A DNA stretch of 56,000 bases. Origin: an uncultured Mediterraneibacter sp. Its GTDB lineage: Bacteria > Bacillota > Clostridia > Lachnospirales > Lachnospiraceae. Shown piece after piece: positions 18,086 to 26,695 of this stretch. Positions within the stretch are counted from its first letter, which is position 1, and each line of letters opens with the position of its first letter. A program made the translations under genes and the position numbers. The notes below the pieces were generated by a model that worked only from the letters and a program-made list of their open reading frames with translations, did not search any database and had not been told where the DNA came from. The stretch covers positions 1 to 56,000 of the forward strand of contig CALWFV010000019.1 in the NCBI GenBank assembly GCA_944377745.1. The letters are read 5' to 3'.

Positions 18086-19031
18086 ATGACAAAAAAGCAC
18101 AAAGAAAACCTACTTAAAAAACATCCTTTTGATATATCCCCGGGAAAAGACGGCAGATATCGTACATATGTCAAAGATGTAACAAATGGATACGGAAGGA
18201 GGATGATAGTTAAATCCCACAAAGAGGATTTACTTGATTATCTTATAAACATTTATGAGAAACAGGAAAAGGATAATTCCATAAAAGATTATACACCGGA
18301 ACGAATCTATCCCGACTGGAAGAGCTACAAAGAAATTCACACTACGGCTAAAAACTATATCCGGCGTATAGATAATGACTGGAAGAAATATTATGTCGGT
18401 ACGGATATCATCAAGAAGCCGCACAAACAGTTGAAAAAGCTTGACCTTGATACATGGGCGCATCAACTGATTCAGGACAACAACATGACGAAAAAGCAAT
18501 ACTATAATGCTACGATCATCATGCGGCAGGCTTTAGACTACGCCGTTGATCTCGGGATCATCGCAGAGAATCCATTTTCAGCCGTCCACATAGACGGCAA
18601 GCGGATGTTCCGTCAGGAGAAAAAAAACAGATGCTACGCAGGTATATCTAAAAAATGAGATAGAACCTATCTATAAAATGGCATGGAAAGACTTTTATAG
18701 CCCGAATAAGCTGAAAAACAAGCTCACCCCATTAGCAATATTGTTTCAGCACAGACGGGTATATTTTTTCGAAGATAATACTCCGCTTGCTCCTTGGTCG
18801 GTAGCTTATTTGTATAACAAGTATTGCGATCATCTCGGTATCATGCGAAAAAGTTCACACAAGACACGCAAGACTTACATCTCTGCACTGATAGACGGGA
18901 AAGTAAACATCAATACGCTCCGTGAAATGGTCGGACATGCGGACGAACGTACCACCTACAACAACTATTGTTTTGACCGCGGTACAGAAGAAGAAAAAGT
19001 TAATTTAATAGAAAATGCTTTAATATCTTAA
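18086..19031 (+). pseudogene. Tyrosine recombinase (integrase) remnant, frameshifted and internally deleted
   Basis: Part 1 (18086-18658) holds the N-terminal DNA-binding and core-binding regions (RQALDYAVDLGIIAENPFS). Part 2 holds catalytic elements: HxxR in SSHKTRKTYIS, GHADERTTYNNY with the His and nucleophilic Tyr. At the run of eight As near 18620-18627 the frame is lost; shifting it gives an uninterrupted path (KKTDATQVYLKNEIEPIYK) into the frame of 18678-19031. After PLAILFQ the sequence jumps to a segment ending NDNTPLAPW-like, so box I with the first catalytic Arg is missing. It cannot be active. AT-rich, acquired DNA. The 3' end of tRNA-Glu lies 150 bp away. Confidence 0.85.
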
Positions 19032-19050
19032 AGTGTATTCAAGTGTATTC
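19031..19050. repeat. 10-bp tandem direct repeat
   Basis: AAGTGTATTC occurs twice head to tail right after the integrase remnant. It could be an integrase arm-type site or chance; no second copy elsewhere was noticed. Confidence 0.45.
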
Positions 19051-19137
19051 AAAACTTTTTAGCACCTTATACACTCGGTATAAATGAAATAATATAATTC
19101 AGGTTCCCAAAACCCTTGAAAATACAGGCTTTAAGGC

Positions 19138-19169
19138 AAAAAAAATCTCCGCAGATCATTCTGCGGAGA
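19138..19169 (-). terminator. tRNA-Glu terminator
   Basis: Minus strand: CTCCGCAG arm with loop ATCATT region and CTGCGGAG arm (19147-19154 with 19161-19168), followed by eight Ts. It is 13 bp past the tRNA 3' end. Confidence 0.9.
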
Positions 19170-19181
19170 GCTTTAAAGCAG

Positions 19182-19253
19182 TGACTCCGAGGGGAATCGA
19201 ACCCCTGATTCCAGCGTGAGAGGCTAGCGTCTTGACCGCTTGACCACGGAGCC
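19182..19253 (-). tRNA. tRNA-Glu (anticodon CUC)
   Basis: 72 nt, CCA not encoded. Acceptor stem GGCTCCG/CGGAGTC, D-arm GTCAAGCGGTCAAGAC, anticodon stem CTAGC/GCTGG with loop CTCTCAC (anticodon CTC), T-arm GGGG-TTCGATT-CCCC. It reads GAG codons. It has its own promoter (19295-19323), and the leader contains TTCGCTGT/ACAGCGAA as an inverted repeat. Confidence 0.96.
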
Positions 19254-19294
19254 ATATTATGTTCGCTGTTCAGCCGTGCCTCACAGCGAATATA

Positions 19295-19323
19295 ACTATA
19301 CCACATACATTTTGAATATGCAA
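19295..19323 (-). promoter_or_regulatory. tRNA-Glu promoter
   Basis: Minus strand TTGCAT, 17-bp spacer, TATAGT, 41 bp before the tRNA 5' end. Confidence 0.65.
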
Positions 19324-19329
19324 GCTTTT

Positions 19330-20286
19330 TTAAAGATTTTTTTCACCTTTTTTTTGACCGGCTTTCTGATCTTTTTTCTGAAGATCAGAAAGCGCTTCTT
19401 TCTTCACCATGATCTGAAGCGCCTGCTTTGCATTTGTGATGGTCACCTCGTCGTGAACGCCGCCGAATTCCCCGTCCAGGGTCCATGGGATCTCCTCAAT
19501 AGACTCAAAGTGGATACTGCCGGAGCGGAAGGAATACATCCTCTCCTCATTGATCTGCCGCAGCCCGATCGCCCCCAGAAGTTCACTGAGTTCGATGGCA
19601 TTCTTCGGAGTCTTTATCAAAGTCACCTCAAACTCTCCGTCGTCGAAGACAACATCCTTTCCGATGATACCCTGAAATCCTCCCACGGATTTCGAATTCG
19701 TCACCATACCGAAGATAAATTCATCCTCGATCACCTCGCCGTCATGGGTGACTCTGATCTTATAAGACGGGATATTGAAAATGCGTTTCGTCCCTTCCAG
19801 TACATACGCCAGATGTCCCAGAATATTTTTCATACTCTGCTTCGTCTCATAGGACACGTCTGTAAACAGCCCGAAGGCAGCGATATACACGAAATAGTCC
19901 CTGTTAAAACACCCCACGTCACAGGAAAAGACCGTCCCGTTGACCGCTGTGTCCGCCGCCTCCAGTATATCCTTGGAAATGTGCAGGCTTCTCGCAAAGT
20001 CATTTGTCGTCCCTGCCGGGATATATCCGATCGGCACTTTTTCCTCTCTGTACTCCATCATTCCCGTGACAACTTCGTCCAGCGTTCCATCTCCGCCGCT
20101 GCACACCACAAGATCGTAATCTCCATCATAGGACCTCATCTTCGCGACCGCATCGTGATATTTCTGTGTGGGATAGACTGTCACATCATATCCCCCCTTG
20201 ACAAAAATGTCAAGGACATCCGACAGTTTCGGCTTCAAAAGTCCCTGCCCCGAATTCGGGTTGTAGATAAAAAGCATCTTCTTCAT
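19330..20286 (-). CDS. Diacylglycerol kinase family lipid kinase (YegS/BmrU/DgkB-like)
   Basis: 318 aa. The DAGK catalytic domain opens with MKKMLFIYNPNSGQG and carries the nucleotide motif CSGGDGTLDEVVTG, then IPAGTTNDFARSL. The C-terminal beta-rich half includes DGEFGG. Members phosphorylate diacylglycerol or related lipids, recycling DAG to phosphatidate. The ATG at 20286 was chosen because GGAGG is 8 bp upstream; a TTG at 20301 overlaps that site. The Lys-rich C-terminus contains a perfect 10-bp inverted repeat in the DNA. Substrate is inferred from family. Confidence 0.88.
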   Translation of the reverse strand: MKKMLFIYNPNSGQGLLKPKLSDVLDIFVKGGYDVTVYPTQKYHDAVAKMRSYDGDYDLVVCSGGDGTLDEVVTGMMEYREEKVPIGYIPAGTTNDFARSLHISKDILEAADTAVNGTVFSCDVGCFNRDYFVYIAAFGLFTDVSYETKQSMKNILGHLAYVLEGTKRIFNIPSYKIRVTHDGEVIEDEFIFGMVTNSKSVGGFQGIIGKDVVFDDGEFEVTLIKTPKNAIELSELLGAIGLRQINEERMYSFRSGSIHFESIEEIPWTLDGEFGGVHDEVTITNAKQALQIMVKKEALSDLQKKDQKAGQKKGEKNL

Positions 20287-20330
20287 TCCGGCATCCTCCA
20301 ACTCTTATTTTTATACCCACTCATGCAAGC

Positions 20331-20490
20331 ATGGCAGCCGCTTTCCGGGCTTATCGATCAGATGGGGGAAGTTCCTTCCCCTATCTGATCCGCGCGATAT
20401 CACGGGCAGCTCACGGCAAAGCCGTTCGCTGTCCGTTGCCCGGCAAATGCCTGCTCGTGCAAGCACGGCAGCCGCTTTCCGGGCTTATCG
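20331..20490. repeat. Pair of direct repeats with internal hairpin (interspersed repeat family)
   Basis: About 36 bp (TGCAAGCA, GGCAGCCGCTTTCCGGGC, TTATCG) occurs at 20331-20366 and again at 20454-20490. The second copy is preceded by GCCCGGCAAATGCCTGCT, which pairs with its end. Between them is a long stem (GATCAGAT...ATCTGATC) around GGGGGAA/TTCCCC. A related element on the other strand forms the terminator at 7132-7184. The repeats fill most of the 20287-20580 gap between the HPr-like and lipid-kinase genes. Confidence 0.8.
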
Positions 20491-20580
20491 CGCAAAAGAG
20501 GCTGCACCTTGATCCAGCACAGCCCCGCATATCATTCCTTTATCCTGATCCGGCTCATCGCCGGGAAAATGTTTTCGATA

Positions 20581-20838
20581 TTATTTTTCTTTCGCGAAAA
20601 ATGTTTTAATCCCCTCTGCTGCCTTTTGCTCATCCTCACCGTCCGTCACAACAGTGATCCGGTCTCCTCCTGCAAGGCTCAGACTCATCATCCCCATGAT
20701 GCTCTTGGCATTGACATTTTTTTCACCAACCTGAATATATACTTTGCTTGCATACTGGCTGGCTTCCTGGACCAACAACGCGATAGGTCTTCCATCAAGG
20801 CCTTTGTCTGCTTTTACTACAACAGCTGTTTTTATCAT
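20581..20838 (-). CDS. HPr-family protein lacking His15 (Crh-like)
   Basis: 85 aa, standard HPr size. HPr of the PTS has the phosphorylated His15 in GLHARPA; here it reads GLDGRPI with Asp at exactly position 15, so it cannot carry PTS phosphate on His. The regulatory site is intact: Ser46 in NAKSIMGMM, as in HPr and Crh. Crh of Bacillus (Gln15, Ser46) is a CcpA co-effector encoded in the rapZ(yvcJ)-yvcK-whiA-crh operon; this gene holds the same place after rapZ and whiA. It overlaps the whiA stop by 4 bp. Role as a Crh-type regulator is inference. GGAGGA precedes the ATG. Confidence 0.85.
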   Translation of the reverse strand: MIKTAVVVKADKGLDGRPIALLVQEASQYASKVYIQVGEKNVNAKSIMGMMSLSLAGGDRITVVTDGEDEQKAAEGIKTFFAKEK

Positions 20839-21794
20839 AATAATCCTCCTTGTTCTCGCCTCACTTTGTCCGCCAATTCGCTCAGTTTCCGTAGCCTGTG
20901 GTTGATACCGGATTTACCGACGGGAGGGGTCAGGGATTCTCCCAGTTCCTTCAGAGTAGCGTTTGGATTTTCAAGACGGGCGACAGCCGCCTCCACCAGA
21001 TTCTCCGGCATGTTTTCAAATCCGATCCTGTCTCTGAGGTATGTAATATCCTCAACCTGCTTAACCGCTGCCGATACTGTCTTATTTATATTGGCAGTCT
21101 CGCAGTTCACCTGTCTGTTTACGGAATTGCGCATCTCCTTTAAGATCCTGACATTCTCAAGATCCATCAGGGCGACATGCGCCTCCATGACATTCAGCAT
21201 ATCAACTATCTGGGAACCCTCTTTCAAGTAGACAATATATGATTTCTTGCGGGGTACAATCTTCGCGTCCAGGGAAAAACCGCCCATCAGCCCTCTGATC
21301 TGTTCTGCAATCTCCTCCGAGGAGCAGACGATCTCAAAATGGTACGATTTCCTCGGATCACTCATGGATCCGGACGCCTGAAATGCGCCGCGCAGAAAAG
21401 CCCGCCTGCAGCAAGTCTGCTGTACTACCAGAGGATTTACGGCGTGAAGCTCTTCCGCATTTCCGTGATGTTCGTCCAGCATCTTTACCGCCTGGAGGAC
21501 TCTGACCGCATCCGCATGCCGCCTGACCACGACCGCATAGGACACCGATTTTCTTACTGTGTTCCGTCTGACAGCGATATCAGTCTTTATATTAAATGTT
21601 TTTTCTATCAATGTAAAGACTTTTCTCGCGACAAGAAAATTTTCCGTATGGATTTTTATACTGCACTGGTCAAACCGATTGATTACCACAGTCCCGCACA
21701 TTCCGATAAAAGCAGCCAGCTCTGCGATACAGCAGTGCCTTGCCGGACTGATGTGTTTTGCCAGTTCTTCTCTGACCTGCCCAGAAAATGACAT
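20835..21794 (-). CDS. whiA: DNA-binding protein WhiA
   Basis: 319 aa. The N-terminal homing-endonuclease-like fold (MSFSGQVREELAKH; RRAFLRGAFQASGSMSDP) is followed by a C-terminal helix-turn-helix (LKELGESLTPPVGKSGINHRLRKL). WhiA acts in sporulation in actinomycetes and in cell division in Bacillus. AAGGTGAG precedes the ATG. It lies between rapZ (40 bp gap) and the HPr-like gene (ATGA overlap); a yvcK homologue, present in Bacillus at this place, is absent. Confidence 0.96.
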   Translation of the reverse strand: MSFSGQVREELAKHISPARHCCIAELAAFIGMCGTVVINRFDQCSIKIHTENFLVARKVFTLIEKTFNIKTDIAVRRNTVRKSVSYAVVVRRHADAVRVLQAVKMLDEHHGNAEELHAVNPLVVQQTCCRRAFLRGAFQASGSMSDPRKSYHFEIVCSSEEIAEQIRGLMGGFSLDAKIVPRKKSYIVYLKEGSQIVDMLNVMEAHVALMDLENVRILKEMRNSVNRQVNCETANINKTVSAAVKQVEDITYLRDRIGFENMPENLVEAAVARLENPNATLKELGESLTPPVGKSGINHRLRKLSELADKVRREQGGLL

Positions 21795-21834
21795 ATTTTC
21801 TCACCTTTTACGCCACGGGCACCGTCCCGCGCAC

Positions 21835-22713
21835 TTATTTTTTCTTTGTAATACTGTCTTTTCCAATGTCCCGGTGCTCTATACGCACTCCGTAGCTCTC
21901 TTCTTTTTCCAGAATCTTATACAGAGCGTTGGCAAGCGTAACAGACCGGTGCTTTCCTCCGGTACAGCCGATGGCGATCACCAGCTGGTTCTTCCCTTCC
22001 AGGATATAATTCGGGATCAGAAATTCCATCAGGTCTTTCAGTTTTTCCAGAAAAATCCTCCCCTTGTCATTCTCCATGACATAGTCCTGGACCTCCGGGT
22101 CGTTTCCCGTCTTCTTCCGGAGTGTATCAATATAATAAGGATTCGGGAGGAAACGCACATCAAACACCAGATCCGCATCCTGCGGGATGCCGTACTTGAA
22201 CCCGAACGACATCACTGTAATGAAAAGATTGCAGAAGCTGTGTCCTTCCACAAAGATCTTTTCCAGTTCCAGCCGCAGTTCCCTTGTAAGCATCTTGCTG
22301 GTGTCCATGATATAGGTCGCTCTCATTTTCAGGAACGCGATCTTCTCACGCTCCTTCGCGATCCCCGTATCCACTCTCCCGGAACCGCTCAGGGGATGCT
22401 GCCTCCTCGTCTCCTTGTATCTCTTTACGAGCACGTCATCTGCGGCGTCAAGAAAGAGGATCTCATATTTCACCCCTTTTTCGTCCAGTTCTTTCAGATT
22501 CGCTTCCAGTCCCGAAAAGTCCTGCCCGCCTCTCACATCCAGCCCGAGGGCCACCTTCTCCATGGAAGACTCCGGAGCTTTCAGCATCCTGGCAAATCCC
22601 GGAAGAAGCGGGATCGGCAGGTTATCCACGCAGAAATACCCCATGTCCTCCAGCATCTTCAGCGCGGTGGACTTTCCCGCGCCGGACATTCCTGTAACTA
22701 TAACAAAACGCAT
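21835..22713 (-). CDS. rapZ: RapZ/YvcJ nucleotide-binding protein
   Basis: 292 aa. Walker A GMSGAGKST (8-16), then DMGYFCVDNLP and the C-terminal CTGGKHRSVTLAN typical of RapZ. In E. coli RapZ targets sRNAs controlling glmS; in Bacillus YvcJ binds nucleotides and affects competence. Starts 3 bp after the murB stop, with GGAGAG upstream. Together with glmM elsewhere in the window it fits amino-sugar and cell-wall control, but that link is only suggestive. Confidence 0.95.
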   Translation of the reverse strand: MRFVIVTGMSGAGKSTALKMLEDMGYFCVDNLPIPLLPGFARMLKAPESSMEKVALGLDVRGGQDFSGLEANLKELDEKGVKYEILFLDAADDVLVKRYKETRRQHPLSGSGRVDTGIAKEREKIAFLKMRATYIMDTSKMLTRELRLELEKIFVEGHSFCNLFITVMSFGFKYGIPQDADLVFDVRFLPNPYYIDTLRKKTGNDPEVQDYVMENDKGRIFLEKLKDLMEFLIPNYILEGKNQLVIAIGCTGGKHRSVTLANALYKILEKEESYGVRIEHRDIGKDSITKKK

Positions 22714-22716
22714 TTT

Positions 22717-23622
22717 CTAAAACTCTCCTATCCTTTTCACTTCCGGATGCAGCCGCACACCGGAATTTTCCTCTACCCTGCGGACCACCTCATCCATCAC
22801 TTCTATAACCTGGGCCGCCGTCGCGCCCCCCAGGTTAATCACAAACCCGCAGTGCTTCTCTGACACCTGAGCATTTCCCACGCGGAATCCCCGAAGTCCC
22901 GCATCCTGTATCAGCTTTCCTGCAAAATATCCTTCCGGTCTTTTAAATGTGCTGCCCGCGCTTCCATACTCAAGAGGCTGCTTTTCAACACGTTTTTCCC
23001 GCAGTTCATCCATCCTTGCACGGATTTCCTCTTTTCTGCCTTTTTTCAAATAGAGGACAGCCTCCAGAACAACATAATCCATTTTTGAGACAATACTGGT
23101 ACGGTACCCCATCCCCATCTCTTCTTCGGGAATGGTGAGGATATCTCCCTCCGGAGTCAGCACAGTCGCGCTCTTAAGCACCTGTTTCATCTCTCCGCCG
23201 TACGCTCCGGCGTTCATGCGGACGGCGCCGCCCAGTGTCCCCGGGATTCCGGACGCGAACTCCATGCCTTCCAGCTCAGCCTCACACGCGGCTGCCGCCA
23301 CTTTCGAGAGAAGCGCCCCTGCCTGGGCATGGATTTCTTCTCCCTCAACGGATATTTTATTCATATTTTTAAAGATCTGTATGATGACTCCACGATATCC
23401 TTTATCCCCCACAAGAAGATTACTCCCGTTCCCCACCACATAGTAAGGAATCCCCTCTTCTCTGCAGAGCTCTGTGATCCTGCTGATTTCTTCTACCTCT
23501 GACGGTGTGACAAAAAAATCTGCCGGACCTCCGATCCGGAACGTTGTATGTCCTGACATCAACTCATCCTGCAGTACATTCTTCTCTCCTGCTATAGCAC
23601 AAAGTTCTTCGTACAGATTCAT
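22717..23622 (-). CDS. murB: UDP-N-acetylenolpyruvoylglucosamine reductase MurB
   Basis: 301 aa. FAD-binding TFRIGGPADFFVTP and GNGSNLLVGDKGYRG, FASGIPGTLGGAVRMNAGAYGGEM, and the catalytic-Ser segment YGSAGSTFKRPEG. It catalyses the NADPH-dependent step to UDP-MurNAc. GGAG precedes the ATG. It heads the murB-rapZ-whiA-hpr-like operon from a promoter at 23658-23686. Confidence 0.97.
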   Translation of the reverse strand: MNLYEELCAIAGEKNVLQDELMSGHTTFRIGGPADFFVTPSEVEEISRITELCREEGIPYYVVGNGSNLLVGDKGYRGVIIQIFKNMNKISVEGEEIHAQAGALLSKVAAAACEAELEGMEFASGIPGTLGGAVRMNAGAYGGEMKQVLKSATVLTPEGDILTIPEEEMGMGYRTSIVSKMDYVVLEAVLYLKKGRKEEIRARMDELREKRVEKQPLEYGSAGSTFKRPEGYFAGKLIQDAGLRGFRVGNAQVSEKHCGFVINLGGATAAQVIEVMDEVVRRVEENSGVRLHPEVKRIGEF

Positions 23623-23657
23623 TGATATACTCCATTTCTTTGCTTATTTGTTTCCCT

Positions 23658-23686
23658 ATTATAATCCAACCCCGCCCCGTTGTAAA
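23658..23686 (-). promoter_or_regulatory. Promoter of murB-rapZ-whiA-hpr operon
   Basis: Minus strand TTTACA, 17-bp GC-rich spacer, TATAAT, about 36 bp upstream of the murB ATG. Confidence 0.75.
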
Positions 23687-23803
23687 GCGCACAGCGCTCA
23701 GTTCTGACAGGTAAAAATAATTCGCACTAAACCTATTGAAAATACACAGCTTCACTGCGAAAATAGAATTATTACAAATAAACTTTTTCGCAGTGAGGCT
23801 GAA

Positions 23804-24819
23804 ATGGGAAGAAAAGAACAGAGAATCCAAAAGAAACTTGAAAAAAATCCAGTTAAAGAACTTAATAAAATTCAAAACAGATATTATAGTCCGCTGTTTT
23901 GGAAGTTTGCCAGACAGAGGATCCCCGGCATCCGAGCTATATCACATATACAAACCGGATGATGCTGGGGACTTTATATTATAAGGGAATCGCGGGTATT
24001 GACAGCATGCAGGAGATGACAGAACAGTTTAACGATGAGATGATTTCGAAAAATCTGTCAGCGTTTATAGGTGAGGTAGCCAGTATAGGGAGCGAATTCA
24101 TCGAAAATAACGGGGAAGACCGGAAACGTCAGGAAAAAATGAGCGCGGAGAAAATCAAACAGGATTGCGAGATAAAAGCATTCATCCGGCTGGCAGGCCG
24201 GATCAAAAAGAGTTTTCCGCGTCTGCCGATCCTGCTGCTGGCAGACAGCCTGTATGCATCGAAAACGGTCATGGATCTGTGCAGGGAGTATAAGTGGGAA
24301 TTTTTGATCCGGTATAAAAAAGGGAGTATACCAAGCATAGCGGAAGAATACGAAAGGATACCGGAAAAAGGGAGGACTGAGAAGGCAGAATTCGTGAATG
24401 ATATCGATTATGAAGGGAAACCGGTGCACGTATTAAGATATCGGGAAGAAAAGGATGGAGAAATAACAGAATTCCAATGGCTGAGCAGTATGAAGATTAC
24501 CAAAGGGAGTGCGGAAAAAATGGCAGAGACAGGAAGGAAACGCTGGAAGATAGAGAATGAGGGATTTAACCGGCAGAAAAACTGGCAGGGGAGCATTACC
24601 CATACATGCAGTTGGAATGATCAGGCACAGAAGAATCATTATCTGATGGCGCAAATCTCAGATTTTATGAAGCAGCTGTATGAGTATTATTATCTAAAGA
24701 AAAACGGGATAGAAAAGAAACAAAAAAATATATCTTCTGATTTGCTAGAAAGCTTTGGCCAGCAGATAACAAAAGAAGATATATTTCCAGTTGATGAATA
24801 TACACAGTCATACAACTGA
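23804..24819 (+). pseudogene. DDE-type transposase remnant, frameshifted and internally deleted
   Basis: The N-terminal part (from ATG 23804; MGRKEQRIQKKLEKNPVKEL) runs to about 23910. The frame then must shift into the 23899-24819 frame to continue QTEDPRHPSYITYTNRMMLG. The C-terminal half (LLLADSLYASKTVMDL, GRKRWKIENEGFNRQKNWQG) looks like a DDE transposase with a Glu in the RWKIENE motif. Between AFIGEV and ASIGSEFIEN a middle segment that should carry the first catalytic Asp appears missing. A CACTGCGAAAA/TTTTCGCAGTG inverted repeat lies just upstream (23750-23796). AT-rich. I cannot name the IS family with certainty. Confidence 0.7.
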
Positions 24820-25127
24820 GATAAGTATAGCAAAGGAAGTGATGCCTGCCAAGAGGAAAATGAACTGAATTATTCACATAACCTGAGAATTCGGTCATCA
24901 GGCCCACAAAAGTGGATAAGTTCGGGAGAAAAACAGAAGATGTGGATAACTTATTTTTTCTAAGAGTCCTCTTGATATATAGCAGGCGAATATATTTTTA
25001 CCGTTTGAAACTGCACAGCGCTCCCGATTCTTGCCAAAATCCCAAAAGCAGTGTATAATGTAGCGGTATCTCTAAATTTTTACGCCCCAGGCGTACTGTA
25101 CAACAAAAAAGGAGTGAATATACTACA
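24820..25127. other. Intergenic region after transposase remnant
   Basis: AT-rich. Contains two direct GTGGATAA motifs 30 bp apart (24911-24919 one mismatch and 24941-24949 exact to the DnaA-box consensus) and the promoter of the next gene. No gene was recognised. Confidence 0.5.
25031..25059 (+). promoter_or_regulatory. Promoter of hemolysin-C-like gene
   Basis: TTGCCA, 17-bp spacer, TATAAT, about 68 bp upstream of the GTG start. Confidence 0.75.
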
Positions 25128-26534
25128 GTGGACTCTGGTGACACTTTTCAACTGATCATACTGGTCATTCTTCTGATGCTCTCGGCATTTTTCTCTTCAA
25201 ACGAGACCGCACTGACGACGGTAAACAAGATCCGTCTCCGCTCTCTGGCGGATTCAGGCGACAAACGCGCGGAACTCGTTCTTGACATCACACAAAATCA
25301 TACATCAAAGATGCTGAGCGCCATTTTGATCGGCAACAACATCGTAAACATTTCCGCTTCTTCTCTGTCAGCTACACTCGCATATGCGTTCGGAGGGTAC
25401 ATGGTCAGCATCGCGACAGCTGTCCTTACCGTGGCCATCCTTGTATTCGGTGAGATCACGCCGAAGAATTATGCCACGATCAACGCGGAAAAGATCGCGC
25501 TCAGATATATCCGGGTGATCAGGATCTTTATGACTGTCATGACTCCGGTCATTTTCATTATCAATCTCTTCTCCCGCGGGATCATGCGTCTTCTGCGTGT
25601 TGATCCGAATGCCCAGAAGAAAAATCTTACCGAGGATGAGCTGCGTACGATCGTGGACGTGAGTCATGAGAACGGCGTCATCGAAACCGGCGAGAAAGAG
25701 ATGATCAACAATGTGTTCGACCTCAACGACGCCAATGCGAAAGACATCATGGTGCCGCGTGTCCATGTCACATTTGCGGATGTGGAAAACACCTACGATG
25801 AACTGATCGAGATCTTCCGTGAGGATAAATTTACCCGGCTTCCCGTGTACGAGGAAAGCCAGGATAATATCGTCGGCATCATCAATATGAAGGACCTGCT
25901 CCTGTACGACAGGAACCAGCCTTTCTCCATCCGGGACATCATGCGGAAACCGCATTTCACCTATGAATATAAAAGTATCTCAGAACTTCTGGTGGAGATG
26001 AGAGATTCTACTTTTAATATTGCCATTGTTCTCGATGAATACGGCGAGATGGCAGGTCTCATCACACTGGAGGATATCCTCGAGGAGATCGTGGGTGAGA
26101 TCCACGACGAGTACGATGATGTTGCGGATGATCCCCTCCAGCAGATCGGGGAGCGCGAGTATATCATCGAGGGTTCCATGAGCCTGGATGACATCAATGA
26201 CCGACTGGGAACAAATCTGGAGTCCGAGGACTACGATTCTCTTGGCGGTCTCATCATCGGGCAGCTTGACCGACTTGCCGAGGAAGGCGACGAAGTCTGT
26301 ACAGCCGACGGGATCCGGCTTGTAGTGGAAAAGCTGGACAAGAACCGGGTCGAAAGTGTGCACGTCTATCTTCCCGAGATACATGATGACTCTGCAGAGG
26401 GAGACAAACCGATGGCTTCTGCCATGTCGGAAAACAGCGCAGAAAATGCAGAACTGGCAGAGCAGGCTACCCAATCGGAAAGCAGCGGCACTGACAGGGC
26501 TGCCGCCGCCGACGGACATCCGCAGGTATCGTAG
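25128..26534 (+). CDS. HlyC/CorC family membrane protein (DUF21-CBS-CorC)
   Basis: 468 aa. The N-terminal DUF21/CNNM membrane domain (about 5-140; FFSSNETALTTVNKIRLR, FGEITPKNYATINAEKIAL) is followed by two CBS motifs (about 200-325; DIMVPRVHVTFADV, MAGLITLEDILEEIVGEI). A CorC_HlyC transporter-associated domain follows (about 345-425; YIIEGSMSLDDINDRLG), then an acidic/Ser-rich tail of about 45 aa. Members are linked to divalent-cation export; 'hemolysin' is a legacy name. Start is GTG with AAGGAG about 13 bp upstream, a little long. Transported ion unknown. Confidence 0.92.
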   Translation: MDSGDTFQLIILVILLMLSAFFSSNETALTTVNKIRLRSLADSGDKRAELVLDITQNHTSKMLSAILIGNNIVNISASSLSATLAYAFGGYMVSIATAVLTVAILVFGEITPKNYATINAEKIALRYIRVIRIFMTVMTPVIFIINLFSRGIMRLLRVDPNAQKKNLTEDELRTIVDVSHENGVIETGEKEMINNVFDLNDANAKDIMVPRVHVTFADVENTYDELIEIFREDKFTRLPVYEESQDNIVGIINMKDLLLYDRNQPFSIRDIMRKPHFTYEYKSISELLVEMRDSTFNIAIVLDEYGEMAGLITLEDILEEIVGEIHDEYDDVADDPLQQIGEREYIIEGSMSLDDINDRLGTNLESEDYDSLGGLIIGQLDRLAEEGDEVCTADGIRLVVEKLDKNRVESVHVYLPEIHDDSAEGDKPMASAMSENSAENAELAEQATQSESSGTDRAAAADGHPQVS

Positions 26535-26579
26535 CCGGGGCTTTTGCTATGTTATAACATAAACATCTATAAGCAGCAT

Positions 26580-26637
26580 AACTCTCCTGCAGGGAGCAGA
26601 CCAATATGATCTGATCCCTGCGGGAGTTTTTATTTTT
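26580..26637 (+). terminator. Terminator of hemolysin-C-like gene
   Basis: AACTC...GCAGGGA arm pairs with TCCCTGC...GAGTT around an AT-rich loop, followed by T-rich sequence. Confidence 0.85.
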
Positions 26638-26695
26638 CACGCCATTCTTCTCACTGCATACTATATTATAGAAAGAATCCGGAAAGGAAATAACT

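Noticed and set aside
19182-19253. att duplication of the tRNA-Glu 3' end
   Set aside because: No second copy of the tRNA 3' sequence was seen in the window.
19240-20388. Long open frame (382 aa) on the plus strand
   Set aside because: It lies antisense to the lipid kinase and the tRNA region; no ribosome site or recognisable domain.
21559-22863. Open frame of 434 aa on the plus strand
   Set aside because: Antisense to whiA and rapZ, both clearly real; composition is that of a reversed gene.
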